In this document: positions 35,641 through 47,000 of the stretch, piece by piece
Position numbering within the stretch: the stretch's first letter is position 1
How the letters are laid out: each line of letters starts with the position of its first letter
Source: Paraphysomonas bandaiensis
Lineage: Eukaryota > Chrysophyceae
DNA: 64,000 nucleotides
Reading direction: 5' to 3'
Assembly (NCBI GenBank): GCA_965644295.1
Contig: CBFFRP010000108.1
Location: forward strand, 186,001 to 250,000
The notes under the pieces: generated by a model
Databases searched by the model: none
Seen by the model: the letters and a program-made list of their open reading frames with translations, nothing else
Told to the model about the DNA's origin: nothing
Made by a program: the position numbers and the translations under genes

Positions 35641-35826
35641 CAGAGCTGTATAATATTTAGTCATTAGTCAACATTGCTATTGCTAAAATCAAAATATTGA
35701 TTGCAATCTATTGTGAGCTATTTTAACAGTAACAATATTGATGAAATACTTGGTCGGTCCACCAATCAATATATTGTTGTTGCAATATATTGCACTTCAA
35801 TATAATAATATTGTTCCGTAGCCCTG
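35641..35826. mobile_element. hAT-like MITE, degenerate copy
   Basis: The right end ...attgttccgtagccctg at 35826 matches the right end of the copy at 50318 and the ends of the copy at 53367-53582. The internal blocks attgtgagctattttaacag and ggtcggtccaccaatcaata match the copy at 50207-50318. The left end cagagctgtataatat at 35641 is a weaker match. No target duplication is visible. Confidence 0.55.
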
Positions 35827-36156
35827 CTACATACACTAATATTACTTCGCATCTAATACTATATACATATGTATAGTATCTTTGTTAGAGGTTGACATTT
35901 TGACTCTTGAGGTGTAATATAACTGAACGCTGCAAAGAAAACACCCAATTAATTAATAAATTTAAGAATATTCTTTTATATACAATCAATTTCTGTACCT
36001 TCTGACAGGCTAGGTGGCATACAGTATACATTAGTGCAATGTACTTCTATGATATAGCGAATTGGAGCGTATTATATTTTTTCTTTTCAGAGGAAATTAG
36101 CCTTTACGCACCAAAACGAATACAGAGTATAGTTCAATTGGTTCTTATATACAGTT

Positions 36157-36247
36157 CAGGGCCTGGTAACTGTTAATGGTAATGCCATTATAATTGCCGG
36201 TAAGCGGACTACCATATTAAGGGGCCATTAATGGTTACCAGGCCCTG
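36157..36247. mobile_element. short palindromic MITE, 8-bp target duplication
   Basis: A 91-bp element with inverted ends cagggcctggtaactgttaa / ttaatggttaccaggccctg. The flanks atacagtt and ctacagtt match at 7 of 8 positions, as expected for hAT-type insertion, and the CAGGG terminus also fits hAT. The size excludes coding. Confidence 0.75.
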
Positions 36248-36359
36248 CTACAGTTGTGAGGAGAATGAGGAGTAATCAGACGAGAAAATTAGAGAAACTC
36301 TAAAACCTCGTTTGTGTTTGTGTATGAACAGAGACTATCTTCTCTGATGCGTTTGACAG

Positions 36360-36850
36360 CTTTGACCTGTTTGACAGCTTTGACCCCTCAACAAAGTCGG
36401 ACTCGCACCTTTTCGTGGTGTTCTGGGGGATAAGTACCGGAGATATTTCTCCGGGAAACTAACGTGAGCCGCATATTATATATAGTCAGCAGATATATTG
36501 TTCTGCCCACTCATAGCCAAATGCTTGTGTGGTACAAGGGACACTAATAAGTGTCACTTGTGTAGACGTCTTTGGGCCCTGACGAATAAACAGGCATCCG
36601 GGAATGGGCCTACCTCAAGGGTAACCGGGGTATTGGGCTGCCTGCTGAAGTTAAGCATCCGGGATGTTCACCTTAAGAACTCAAAAAACCTGAAGTCAGC
36701 AGATGTCAGGTATATCAACATTCTGCTTGCTCCCTGCGTTTGCTTTGAGTGATAGAGCGGGGGTGGTTGCACCTTGGTGCAAGCAGCTTTCATATCGTTA
36801 AATAGTAGGATATTAGAGTTAAGCGCTAGGTAGTTAAGCAGTGTCAGGTA
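36360..36850 (+). repeat. dispersed repeat, solo-LTR-like, most complete copy
   Basis: This copy contains, in order: gactcgcaccttttcgtggt, gtgagccgcat..tatagtcagcag, tgcccactcatagccaaatg, one caagcatccgg minisatellite unit, and the ggttgcaccttggtgcaagc...ttaagcgctaggtagttaag tail. The same order is found around the Copia insertion at 43510-43559 plus 49522-49930. The size and absence of coding sequence suggest a solo LTR or non-autonomous element. Partial copies occur at 13.1-15.2 kb. Confidence 0.75.
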
Positions 36851-38900
36851 CATTTGTGGTGCTTTTATGTTATTCTTGCTTAGTAGGTTTTCATCCGAGC
36901 GGGGAAGGTGCACGGTTTCCTACTAGTGTAAGTCACTCGGGAGAAGAGTGCAAGGTGGATGCATGTGCTGGACGAGTGCACACAATGGAGGGAAGACATT
37001 GGAGTCAGCTTGAATTTGTAACAGATTTTTGTTGATGTCTGTTTCATGCGTCAGTGTGCAAAATTGCACCAGTGAGACCGCTTCGTGACCGTGGGAGGAC
37101 CCGGCGCTATAGAGCTACTTTATTCTCCCTTCCAGACTACCTGCTGCTGTGAACACCACCTTGAAGAGGGCCCTAAAGATCTGCCGCGTATACAGGAGAC
37201 ATATGCCGAAGTCACCGACCGCAAGTTGTTTGTGTAAGGACAAGTAGATTGGGCAGGAGCGTATGATCCGGCTTAAACACGCAACTCGTCGTATGCCCAT
37301 GTAGCTAACTAAATCGTGTTGTATAGTTGAGCACTTGTCGGTGCATGCAATAGTAACTAGATGAGAGTCATGTTATGCATAGTGTCGCGCGAGTTGTTAG
37401 GTTGGTCGCGGCAACGCACATGCGCTTCTTAATAATCTGACATTCAATATATGACAGCTTTGACGTCATTTCCTAACAGACTCCAAAAACTCGGATCAAA
37501 GTACCTCTTCTTTGCTAACTGCTTCGTGCATAGGATCTATGAAACTGGGATACTTTTGGTATCCACTATCCGCAATAAAGTACCCTTCTCGGCATGTATA
37601 CAGTTGTCATTTCTCATCACATTAATGGAATTCGACATCATTCCTTTTACTGAAGATGATATCGTACGAAAATTGTCTTTCATAGTGATTGTCTTATTCA
37701 TACATAATGCAGCGAGTGTGGTCAACTATTGCCTGGTAAGGCAAAGCGGTATAAGAGTACTTCCCCTTACACAGATTGTGCTGATCCTTGGGGCAACGAT
37801 ACCACCGAAAATGGGTAGCATCTATACCAACCCTTGCAAAGGATTGCGTGCAGAGGAAGAGAACAACAGGCAAGGTATTCTTTGCTTCCAAGCTATGAGG
37901 GATCCAGATGGCATGATTACAAGGCAGTAGTTCCCACTCGACATTTCTAGGTCAGCATTTCCTCTCTTTGTCCGTCTTCTGCGATAGAGAGAGGGATCTG
38001 GCCTAGGATGTCATTTTAACAACTGCTATGCTTACCTAATATTATCTTCACTACTCCATTTGCGGTTAACTACGCCCCCATTTAAATGTAATTTGAATAT
38101 ATATAGGTGGTGATGCTATACAGGCTGGCACAAAGAAGGTATTCACTGTTCAGTTTCACAAATTAGACAAATCTCTTTCACTGAACTTCATTTACTGAGT
38201 TCTGAACGTAGATATATACATGAATTAGTAGTTATGTCAAAATGTGTGATTTGATGCACTGCAAGCCATTATATGTGAGCAGATATCTTAGACAGTCACT
38301 ATGTCCAAGCAATGGATATAAAAACGATTACTAGCACTAGGCTTAACACCATCACAATAAAATTTGCCGACACAATCAATTTTTCGTTCGATTCTCAATA
38401 ACACTTTGTGTTTGTGTAGTTCATTATTCACTATATCTCCACCATTTTATGTGAAGAGAGTGTTGCATAGACTTGTGAATCTTTACAGTCACTAAGAAGT
38501 AGATTCTCTCTCAGCATATAATAACATATCAACAGCCAGTGTATAAGCCTATATACCCTTTTAAGATATACCACCTCAAAATTGTGTTGTGTGCTTATAC
38601 AAATTTAAAACGCGTTTGTGTACAGCATATATCCAAGCTCTACATTCAATTACCGATTCTATTTATTATTAATTCAAATTATGGAAATATAGTGAATAGT
38701 TTATCGCAAGTGCATGCTCACTACGTTGGTATGTTTTTAACTAGCATACACCAAGTATAGAATATTAGCACTGTAGTACTTAGAGAGCGACTGGTGTGCA
38801 CAGTTGAGATACCTACAACTTACACCACTGATAATATGGTTGATACTTTAGCAGTAGGTGCACATAAATTTCAAAATAGAAGCACATAATGTAATTCAGT
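36851..38900. other. intergenic; one unexplained frame at 37451-37930
   Basis: About 2 kb. The plus-strand frame at 37451-37930 (MTALTSFPNRLQKLGSKYLF..., 159 codons) is open but has no recognised domain, and the antisense is open over much of the same interval, which suggests decayed mobile-element sequence. I see nothing else here. Confidence 0.3.
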
Positions 38901-38917
38901 GTGGTGTGCCGTAACCA

Positions 38918-39400
38918 CTACGACCGCTGACACCTTTTTTTCCCATATCTAGGATTCGTAAAAAAGAGCGAATAACAAGTTGAGCAATCCTTACTGCAGA
39001 AACTTGGGTCCTCAGCCTGAGAATATTTGGGGAAGAATGCACAATCACAATTGACACACTTTGATACAGTGCTGCTGACGTAACCGTCCGAGCTAGTTGA
39101 ATTAGAATCCAAGCTATTTGAATCACTCATTGTGGTGACATCATCATCATATAAGGAGGAAGCTTTACTTGATACCATGGTGGCATCTGTGTTGCAGCAA
39201 AGAGATTGTTCTCTGGGTACGATGATATGAGACCCAGACTTTTGTGAATTCGGGAGCAATGAGCGCAGCATCACGTCGAAATGACAAATTATCTCTACTG
39301 ACTCCCGTGAAACAATAGTGATTATGTTGGTTATGTTTAACAATAGAAGATCTAGAGAATAATAATCTGTTCCCTTATTGTGATCCTCCATTGATTCCAC
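38918..39400 (-). CDS. small Cys-rich, possibly zinc-binding protein
   Basis: A minus-strand frame of up to 160 residues. The N-terminal third is hydrophobic and may not be translated; an internal Met (MLRSLLPNSQKSG) is a plausible start. The middle is Ser/Asp-rich (MSDSNSLDSNSTSSDGYVSS). The C-terminal part holds CVNCDCAFFPKYSQAEDPSF followed by CSKDCSTC, a C-x2-C...C-x3-C pattern that could bind zinc. I do not recognise a named family. It is divergent from the channel gene at 40041. Confidence 0.5.
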   Translation of the reverse strand: MESMEDHNKGTDYYSLDLLLLNITNIITIVSRESVEIICHFDVMLRSLLPNSQKSGSHIIVPREQSLCCNTDATMVSSKASSLYDDDVTTMSDSNSLDSNSTSSDGYVSSTVSKCVNCDCAFFPKYSQAEDPSFCSKDCSTCYSLFFTNPRYGKKRCQRS

Positions 39401-40040
39401 TCGTTCTTCCCTCTCTCACTGTTTGGATTCTCTGCACAAACGATCCTCATATGATCATAACGGCAACTACATATACTGCTATATACTGCTGTATACCTCT
39501 GAGAGGGCAGCTCATTGGACACGAGTATACTGTCGAATACTGTGTATGGAAAACTGATCCTAAAAAATTTCACGACATGTCCTCCCTCTTATTATTGAGA
39601 CAAACAGGCCGATTCTGATCTCTGTGGAGGTGTGTGTGTGTATACGTGTATACGTGTGTCTGTGTAGTCTCGAAACTGAAGAATGGTAAGCGTATACATA
39701 CATATACATACAGCAGTGCAGAGGGGTTTCAGCACATACACTGCACTGCACTGTACTGCACTGTACATAGAGAGAGATGAGAGTGCAGTGATCTCAGTCG
39801 CATGTAAAGCAGCTCCATATAGTTGCCGAGTCATACCCCTATAAGAAGAGTTCCAGTCAAGGATATAATACACAGAGAGTAGTCGGGTGACTGCTACCTG
39901 ATATCATATCTGCATATACACATACATACATATCAGTAGCGGGTCTCTCTGGTTAACACTCGTGTAGTGCCTGTAGTTACATCATGACAGAGGGTTAGCT
40001 CATTGGAAATATATCCGTTTAGTGTTTGATCAGAGGCGTT

Positions 40041-43000
40041 ATGGCAGATCACTCACAAAATACTGATACAGAGCCTGTGAAAGGCCGGAAGTGGTTCGGT
40101 CGACGGATCACAGGCAGTAATGATAGTATACGCGAGTTAACAAAGAAGAAGCCCAAAGAACATCGTGACAACCGTCCAATGGATTACTATCATAACCCTG
40201 ATATGCATACAGGCTTCCTCAAAATATATCTGACTTATGCTGCTCATGCCAAAACTATTGTGCAAAACGATGCGTTTAATTATTTTATTATATTCGTTAT
40301 ATGCGTAGCTGGAGTCAATGTTGGAATTCAGAGTTATGAGCAGATGAACGATGTTGTAGCACTTTCAATTCTAGACAGCATTGTTTTGATAGTGTTTTCA
40401 TTTGAAGTGATAGTGAAGATTCTCTCTGAAGGACTGGCACCATTGCTGTACTTCACTGGAGAAGAATGGAAATGGAATAATTTCGATTTCGGAATTGTTT
40501 TCATGAGCTTGCCGTTCTGGAATGGCTTGTTTGGAGGAGGTTCTTTGGCATTGCTGCGATTAGTCCGTTTAATGCGATTAGCGAAGCTCATTAAGAAGAT
40601 ACCTGCTCTTCAAATGATCGTACGTGGTTTGATTGGTGGACTGGCTTCTATTGGATATATCATGCTGCTTTTGGTTCTAGTGTTTTATCTGTTCGCGGTT
40701 GCAGGATTTTATATGTTTGGTTCAAACGACCCTTTCCATTTTGGGACCCTCCCTATTGCTCTGATGACTATGTTTCGATGTTCCACACTTGATGCCTGGA
40801 GCGACGTGATGTTCCTAAACATTTTCGGGTGTGACGGATATGCGTACCTGTATGTGTCTGAGGAGGACCAAGATGAGTCAAACAGGCTCTTCTGGTGTGA
40901 AAACCCCAAAAAACAATTTGTGTTGTCTGCTGTATATTTTATTGTTTTTGTGGTGATATCTGCCCTGGTTATGCTGTCTCTATTCATTGGTGCCGTTACA
41001 CTGAGCATGACTGACAGTCTGAATGAGCTGAAACGTATTGCCGAAGAAAAGAAGAAAGCCGCTCGATTCGAGAAGAACATAAATAAGCTAAAACTTGCAA
41101 ACCCCTTAATGGATTTGAGGGTAAAGAGTCGTGCAGCATCACGTGCGGTGTCCCGTGCTCCGAGTAACCGGCGATTGGGCGTTCTATCTTCGGGCTCTAA
41201 TCAGGGGTCTTTTGAAAATAGCCGCTGTAGCCCAACGGGTCAAGATGGGTCTCCCAATACAAAGGTGTTTTTCCGTTCGAGTCCTGGACCTGCCTCAACT
41301 TCCAATCGATCTAGTCCTCAGTCTGTAGGATTGGAACAAGGTCCCGAGATTGACAGTTTCGCGCAAGGAAGCGTAGATTCCAATTCGACGTTCATGCACC
41401 ACATTGACGGGGAACTTCACATGGGTTCTGTTATGAGTGCGGAAGAATCTCCTACCTCAATTCACTTGGCGAAAGGACCAGAGGAGCGCGAGCATGTGAG
41501 GCGCATGATGTCATATATGAAAAAGCACTCACATTTCAGTGCGTCTGATGATGAGCAGCCCTCGGTGACAGCTGATAAAAGCTCGTCAATCCTAAACTTT
41601 GACGCAATTCTGCCGACATGGTATAAAGATTGGCGTGATAAACAGGCAACACTAACGTCACTTAATCACGGGGTAGAAATCAGCCGCTTGCTACGAATAG
41701 GCATGGGCGAAGAGCCTCACGGCGTCGAAGACGATCCGAAAAGTGTGACCGCATGCATACAACGCATGAGAGATGCCGAATCCATGACACAACTTTATGA
41801 CATATTTGTGGAGCACTGCAAGTTCATATCGGAACATAGTCGATTTGTGAATTTTGTGACTATAGTTATTATTTTAGCAGGGATAAACGTGGGTGCGCAA
41901 ACTGATCCAAGGATCACAGGGGTGGATGAGTTAAACGATGCCATTATTGTGTTGGATAAATTCGTCCTATCTGTGTTTACATTTGAATGTTGCTTAAAGA
42001 TTTTAGCGGAGGGCTCGAAACCATGGGTGTATTTTTACGATAACTGGAATAAATTTGATTTCATCATTGTAATTGGCTCCTATACGCCCGGAGCTGGGTC
42101 GCTGCTAACCATCTTACGACTGCTCCGCCTGCTGCGGGTGCTCAAATTAGTCAAGTCACTCCCGCAGCTTGCAGTCATTGTTAATGCTCTGCTCATGGGT
42201 ATGAACTCAATTGGATATATTGGGTTGATATTGTTTCTGTGCTTCTATATTTTTGCCATCCTTGGCATGATGTTATTCCGCAACAACGATCCATTTCATT
42301 TCGGGAATTTACATATATCCATGTTCACTCTTTTCCGATGCTCCACATTGGATGACTGGACAGAGATAATGTATGTCAATCTCTATGGATGTGACCGCTA
42401 TCCGGGTGTGTATGAGGACTTTCCTGAGATGTGTGATAAGCCGAAGGCCACTGGGATACTCGCTCCGCTATACTTTAACCTGTTTATTATTGTGGGCGCA
42501 CAGGTGCTGCTAACACTGTTTATCGGTGTTGTCACCACAAGCATGGAACAGGCGCAGGAAGTAAAGGATAGGGAGTTAAAATTAGAGCGACAGTGTAAAA
42601 GTGTGAAAAACTCGCTCGAATTGACTGAGGTACAGATGAAGTGCTTCAGGAGTGTGTTCAATATGTTGGATTATGATAAGTCGGGCACTATAGAGGAGGC
42701 AGAAATCGCGGCATGTTTTGAGTCCATTGAAGACCTGCTGTATCCATCCTCTGTCGAGGAAGAAGTCAGGAAAACAGACCCGGAGGGACGTGGCATCGAC
42801 CTTGTCACTCTGATAGTAGTCATGTGCAACCTGCCAAGCTGTAAGCACAAGAGGGTGCTACGGCGGGCAGTGAGACGATGGAAGTATAACCGCACAAGAA
42901 GAGGAAGGTTCTTTTGGTCTGGTAAATCTGTCCGTCAGTCGGGTTACAGCAGTGGAAGTTCCGAGTACGGTCCGAGCAGTATGAAGAGCATAACCAAATT

Positions 43001-43160
43001 AAGCATGAAAAAAATGTCGCAGAAGCAGCTTCTTCCTACACTGAGAGACGATTCTGCTTCGCGTCCTTCCAGTGTTAAGGCTGATGTGTTGGACGTAGAA
43101 TTATTCGAAACTGCAAAAGAACAGGATCTTCCGAGGAGACCAAGGCAAGTCACTATATAG
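40041..43160 (+). CDS. two-repeat voltage-gated cation channel with C-terminal EF-hand
   Basis: A single-exon gene; the ATG at 40041 (MADHSQNTD) gives 1,039 residues. It contains two six-helix repeats, about 75-330 and 595-840. Each has a charged S4 (LLRLVRLMRLAKLIKK at about 170; LRLLRLLRVLKLVK at about 690), a long S5 and a pore loop. The pores are near-duplicates: FRCSTLDAWSDVM (about 247) and FRCSTLDDWTEIM (about 767), each after NDPFHFG. The T-L-D-x-W filter resembles the TLESW/TLDSW filters of bacterial sodium and eukaryotic EukCat-type channels, not animal TPC channels. A Ser-rich linker joins the repeats. An EF-hand follows S6 II (DYDKSGTIEEAE, about 877), then a basic tail. It should conduct sodium or calcium at the plasma or ciliary membrane as a dimer. 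Confidence 0.88.
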   Translation: MADHSQNTDTEPVKGRKWFGRRITGSNDSIRELTKKKPKEHRDNRPMDYYHNPDMHTGFLKIYLTYAAHAKTIVQNDAFNYFIIFVICVAGVNVGIQSYEQMNDVVALSILDSIVLIVFSFEVIVKILSEGLAPLLYFTGEEWKWNNFDFGIVFMSLPFWNGLFGGGSLALLRLVRLMRLAKLIKKIPALQMIVRGLIGGLASIGYIMLLLVLVFYLFAVAGFYMFGSNDPFHFGTLPIALMTMFRCSTLDAWSDVMFLNIFGCDGYAYLYVSEEDQDESNRLFWCENPKKQFVLSAVYFIVFVVISALVMLSLFIGAVTLSMTDSLNELKRIAEEKKKAARFEKNINKLKLANPLMDLRVKSRAASRAVSRAPSNRRLGVLSSGSNQGSFENSRCSPTGQDGSPNTKVFFRSSPGPASTSNRSSPQSVGLEQGPEIDSFAQGSVDSNSTFMHHIDGELHMGSVMSAEESPTSIHLAKGPEEREHVRRMMSYMKKHSHFSASDDEQPSVTADKSSSILNFDAILPTWYKDWRDKQATLTSLNHGVEISRLLRIGMGEEPHGVEDDPKSVTACIQRMRDAESMTQLYDIFVEHCKFISEHSRFVNFVTIVIILAGINVGAQTDPRITGVDELNDAIIVLDKFVLSVFTFECCLKILAEGSKPWVYFYDNWNKFDFIIVIGSYTPGAGSLLTILRLLRLLRVLKLVKSLPQLAVIVNALLMGMNSIGYIGLILFLCFYIFAILGMMLFRNNDPFHFGNLHISMFTLFRCSTLDDWTEIMYVNLYGCDRYPGVYEDFPEMCDKPKATGILAPLYFNLFIIVGAQVLLTLFIGVVTTSMEQAQEVKDRELKLERQCKSVKNSLELTEVQMKCFRSVFNMLDYDKSGTIEEAEIAACFESIEDLLYPSSVEEEVRKTDPEGRGIDLVTLIVVMCNLPSCKHKRVLRRAVRRWKYNRTRRGRFFWSGKSVRQSGYSSGSSEYGPSSMKSITKLSMKKMSQKQLLPTLRDDSASRPSSVKADVLDVELFETAKEQDLPRRPRQVTI

Positions 43161-43509
43161 CAAGAAGCCTACTGTGTTGTGTTCTGTGTCTATATCTGTC
43201 AATATGTCGCCAGTGCGAAGTCTGACAGTCATCCGTCATTTGTATATACCTCAGCCAACGGCAGTCAATGACTCACATCATAACTTTTCATTGACATGTA
43301 ATAAAAGTAGTACGCTGTACTGTATGTAGTTTGTTGATTGTCATGTTTTAAATAGAGATGTAGTTTCGTACTTTATTCGTAGAGCTAATATGTAATTATC
43401 ATACAAGTCCTGACGTTTTCTATTCTTGTTCCAAACGATAATATTTGTAATTGTCAATCCCAAGAATATTTTACAAATACTCGTGCAACATTTGTTCTCA
43501 CTCACTCCT

Positions 43510-43559
43510 ATTTATCAAACTAAAGTGAGCCGCATATATAGTCAGTAGATATTGCTCTC
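43510..43559 (+). repeat. left half of the LTR-like repeat split by Copia
   Basis: The sequence aaactaaagtgagccgcata..tagtcagtagatattgctctc matches 36450-36500. It resumes at 49522 on the other side of the Copia element, so the element inserted within this repeat. Confidence 0.8.
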
Positions 43560-44056
43560 TATTAGGATTCAGCTTAATACATGATTGTATCTGTGAGTTA
43601 TAATGTTCAATGAAATATACCATGAACTGAATTAGAGAGAGTATCTGTCGAAGATACGTGATCGTCATCATAACGTCGTCATTATCAGTTACACTTCTAA
43701 CTATTCCGTTGTGCATGATAGTACGTTCTATATTGTTATTCATAATTTTCACTCTATCGTGTTCATTACTTACACTCTAATAATCACAACATTGTTTTAC
43801 TAATAAGCTTAATACATGATTGTATCTGTGAGTTATAATGTTCAATGAAATATACCATGAACTGAATTAGAGAGAGTATCTGTCGAAGATACGTGATCGT
43901 CATCATAACGTCGTCATTATCAGTTACACTTCTAACTATTCCGTTGTGCATGATAGTACGTTCTATATTGTTATTCATAATTTTCACTCTATCGTGTTCA
44001 TTACTTACACTCTAATAATCACAACATTGTTTTACTAATAAGCTTAAATCTTATTT
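43560..44056 (+). repeat. 5' LTR with internal 235-bp tandem duplication
   Basis: The LTR begins tattaggattcagcttaata and ends agcttaaatcttattt. The motif agcttaa occurs at 43571, 43806 and 44041, exactly 235 bp apart each time. The 3' LTR has only the two outer occurrences (49271, 49506) and is 262 bp. So the 5' LTR is one LTR plus one extra 235-bp repeat, joined at agctt. Confidence 0.95.
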
Positions 44057-44069
44057 TGGTAGCGGATGG
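44057..44069 (+). promoter_or_regulatory. putative primer binding site
   Basis: tggtagcggatgg follows the LTR directly and starts with TGG, as needed to pair with the CCA end of a tRNA. It overlaps the polyprotein ATG at 44066. I cannot say which tRNA primes. Confidence 0.55.
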
Positions 44070-47000
44070 TAGTTAAAGTTACAAGTTACGACTCAACCGA
44101 CTCGGATTCAACAACCGAAAAACAGAAAGACTCAATGCCAAAGTTCGACGCGAAGAACTTCTCCAAGTGGCAGAAAAAGTGCCGTGCATGGTTTTACAGA
44201 AAGCCTAAGATCGTTTATACTCTACAGAACGATCACCCAATTGAGCCTGAAGCAGGAGAAAACTCAGATGACGAGGACTACCAGTATCGACTCGAACAGT
44301 ATCAGGATGCGAAACGATATCATGATGAAGGTAATAACTACCTATGGTCAGTCATTGCAAGCTCTATCATTGGTCAGGATGAAGAGGCTGAGGGGATTTT
44401 GGAGAACGTCCCCGATGGAGACGGAAAAACCGCCTGGACGGACTTGCTCAACCACTTCAAAGAAAAAACGACTAACGATGTAATCACCGATCTGATTGGC
44501 CAGTTTCAGAGCATAAAAATCAAAAAAGGTCAGTCGATAATCAACTTTCTTGACGCTGTCGAAAAGCTCCGAAACAAGCTGATTAATTATGGTCATCGGA
44601 TAAGTGACCAAGATCTTATCTCACGCATTCGACAAGGCCTGGTATCCAAAGAAAATATGACGTATCGTGAACTGGCGATCAACCTGCAGATGCACCCTAT
44701 CGATGACTACAAAACACTCATACGCAGACTACGCGGATTAGGAAGCTCGTCTGTTGGAATGCTCTTGTCAAGCAACGAGGAATCAAAAACCGACAGTATT
44801 CAGCTTGCAGCCTCAAAACCCCCATTTTTCAAAAGTAAAGTGAATTCCAAGCGCAAAAAGGGGACATCTTTCAGAAACCGTTCCAATAAACCGAAACATG
44901 ACAAGAGAGCTGACAAGGACATTAAGTGTTTCCGATGCGATGGAAAAGGACACATCGCTTCAGAATGCAAACACTCATGGGAAAGGATCCAACAAATGAA
45001 GAGTTCCTCTGGAAACAAATCAACCAGTAGGAAATTCAAAAAAGTTAGATTCCAGACCCACCAGAGCACTGAAAACGACGAATCCGACCAGTTTGCAGAT
45101 TATGAAGACAGTGGTCCACTACAACAGAAAGGACGAGACTTCGGAGGAGTCGGATATCCAACAAACGACGAAACGAACTTCGTTTTTGATCAAGAAGCCG
45201 GAATGGGAACCCTTGATTCTGGCTGCACAGTCTCCATCACACCTGAAGCCGGATACATCACCAATTATGAGGAATGCCTCACCGACATTCAAACAGCTAA
45301 GTCAGGATCGACTATGACCTCTTCAGGACATGGAAGACTTGGTATTATCCCCAAGTGCAAGCACGTGGACCATGCTTCGAGGACACTCGTGTCCATCAGC
45401 CAATTAGATGACCTAGGGTATAAAATCTTGTTCGGAAACCAATCAGTTGAGATATATAAAGATGAAATACTGCTATCAAAGGGTAAGAGAGTTGGAGGCC
45501 TATATGAAATTCCATTAACAGACCTCGGTACTCCTATTGACGAATCCCACCTTGCTTCAACTGCTTCAGGCCCACTCGCAACTCTAGCACATAAGAGATT
45601 GGCACATTCTTCAATTGGACTCATACAGAAAGCTGTACAGTCAAAATTAGTAACGGGTATTAAGTTAACGAAGTCGGAGATGAATGCTACTTCTTTACCG
45701 GGTGGCCTATGTGATGGTTGTGCTAGTGGTAAATCTCATCGCCGAAAACATAGACACGCTATCAGACAAATGCTGCTCAAGCGTGTAAGAAGAGCAAATG
45801 AGCTGGGGGAGCTAGTAGTAGCCGATTTTTCTGGACCCCATGCACCAGAGGCAATCATTACTGGCAACCGTTACATACTCGGGATGACAGATGTAGCTTC
45901 CAGACACCAATGGGACTCCTACGGACCAACGAGAGATGAAGATTTCGTCATCCAATCCATCCAGAAAGTTGTCATGTATCTACATAGTAAAGGCAAACGA
46001 CTACAACATTATCATGCGGATGGGGGGAAGGAGCTGGTATCAAGAAAAGTTCTAGAGTATCTTCAATCAATAGGGGCTACGTGGACTTTCAACTCCCCGT
46101 ATACCCCCGAGGATAACCCATTCCAAGAGCGATCATGGCGGACAACTAAAGAACGAGCACTCAGCAGCCTTATCGACTCTGGACTCCCACCGAATTTCTG
46201 GGAACAAGCCTCAAAGGCGACAATACACATCAAGAACAGGTTACCGTGTCAAACAGCTAAAGGATTTATGTCTCCACTTCAGTTTATCGAAAACGAAATA
46301 CCAGACTTGAGTTATGCCAGAATATGGGGATGTAAATGCTTTGTGAATATCGATTCCAGTCTCCGAAAGAACAATTGGGACAGACATAGCTGGCCTGGGT
46401 ATTTTATGGGCTATCGAGAGGATGGTCCTGGATATATAGTCTTTGTTCCCGCATTAAGAGATTTTGTTATATCAGGACATGTATTTTTCAACGAATGTGT
46501 TCCACCAGCGGATAAGAGATATTTTAAAGAGATAAATGAGATCTTCAGAGAGAATGAGACCTCCAGGACAGTAGAAAGTTTCAAATATCTCATAGGTCTA
46601 GCTCATGTAGATCCAGACGATGGATTAACATATGTAACAACTCAAATAAAGCTCAGAAAAGGATTAATCGCAGCGTATCGTGGTCTAGTGGACGACAGCG
46701 GTGACAAGACACGACTCATCCAGCTCGACGACCCCATTCATGCTGCAGACGTCGAAAAGTACACTGAAGAATACATAGAACTCAAAGCAGTTGGTCTCAA
46801 ATGTAATACTTCTCGATCGAAAACCCCAATACATAAATCCAGCAAATCAGATCGAGACCCCGATACAGTTAATGGATCTCCAGCGCCAGCCGCTACTTCC
46901 AGGGGGAGTGGCGTGAATCGAAGACATCATGATGCCGCGCAGGAGAGAATCAGCAGCCATCGGTGTGAACCTACCCACTCCGATGCAAAGATAGCGAAGA

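Noticed and set aside
37451-37930. 159-codon plus-strand frame
   Set aside because: No recognisable domain, and the antisense is also open; kept only as a note in the intergenic entry.
38387-38400. TTCGATTC as a possible tRNA T-loop
   Set aside because: No matching acceptor, D or anticodon stems around it. No tRNA or rRNA gene was found in the window.
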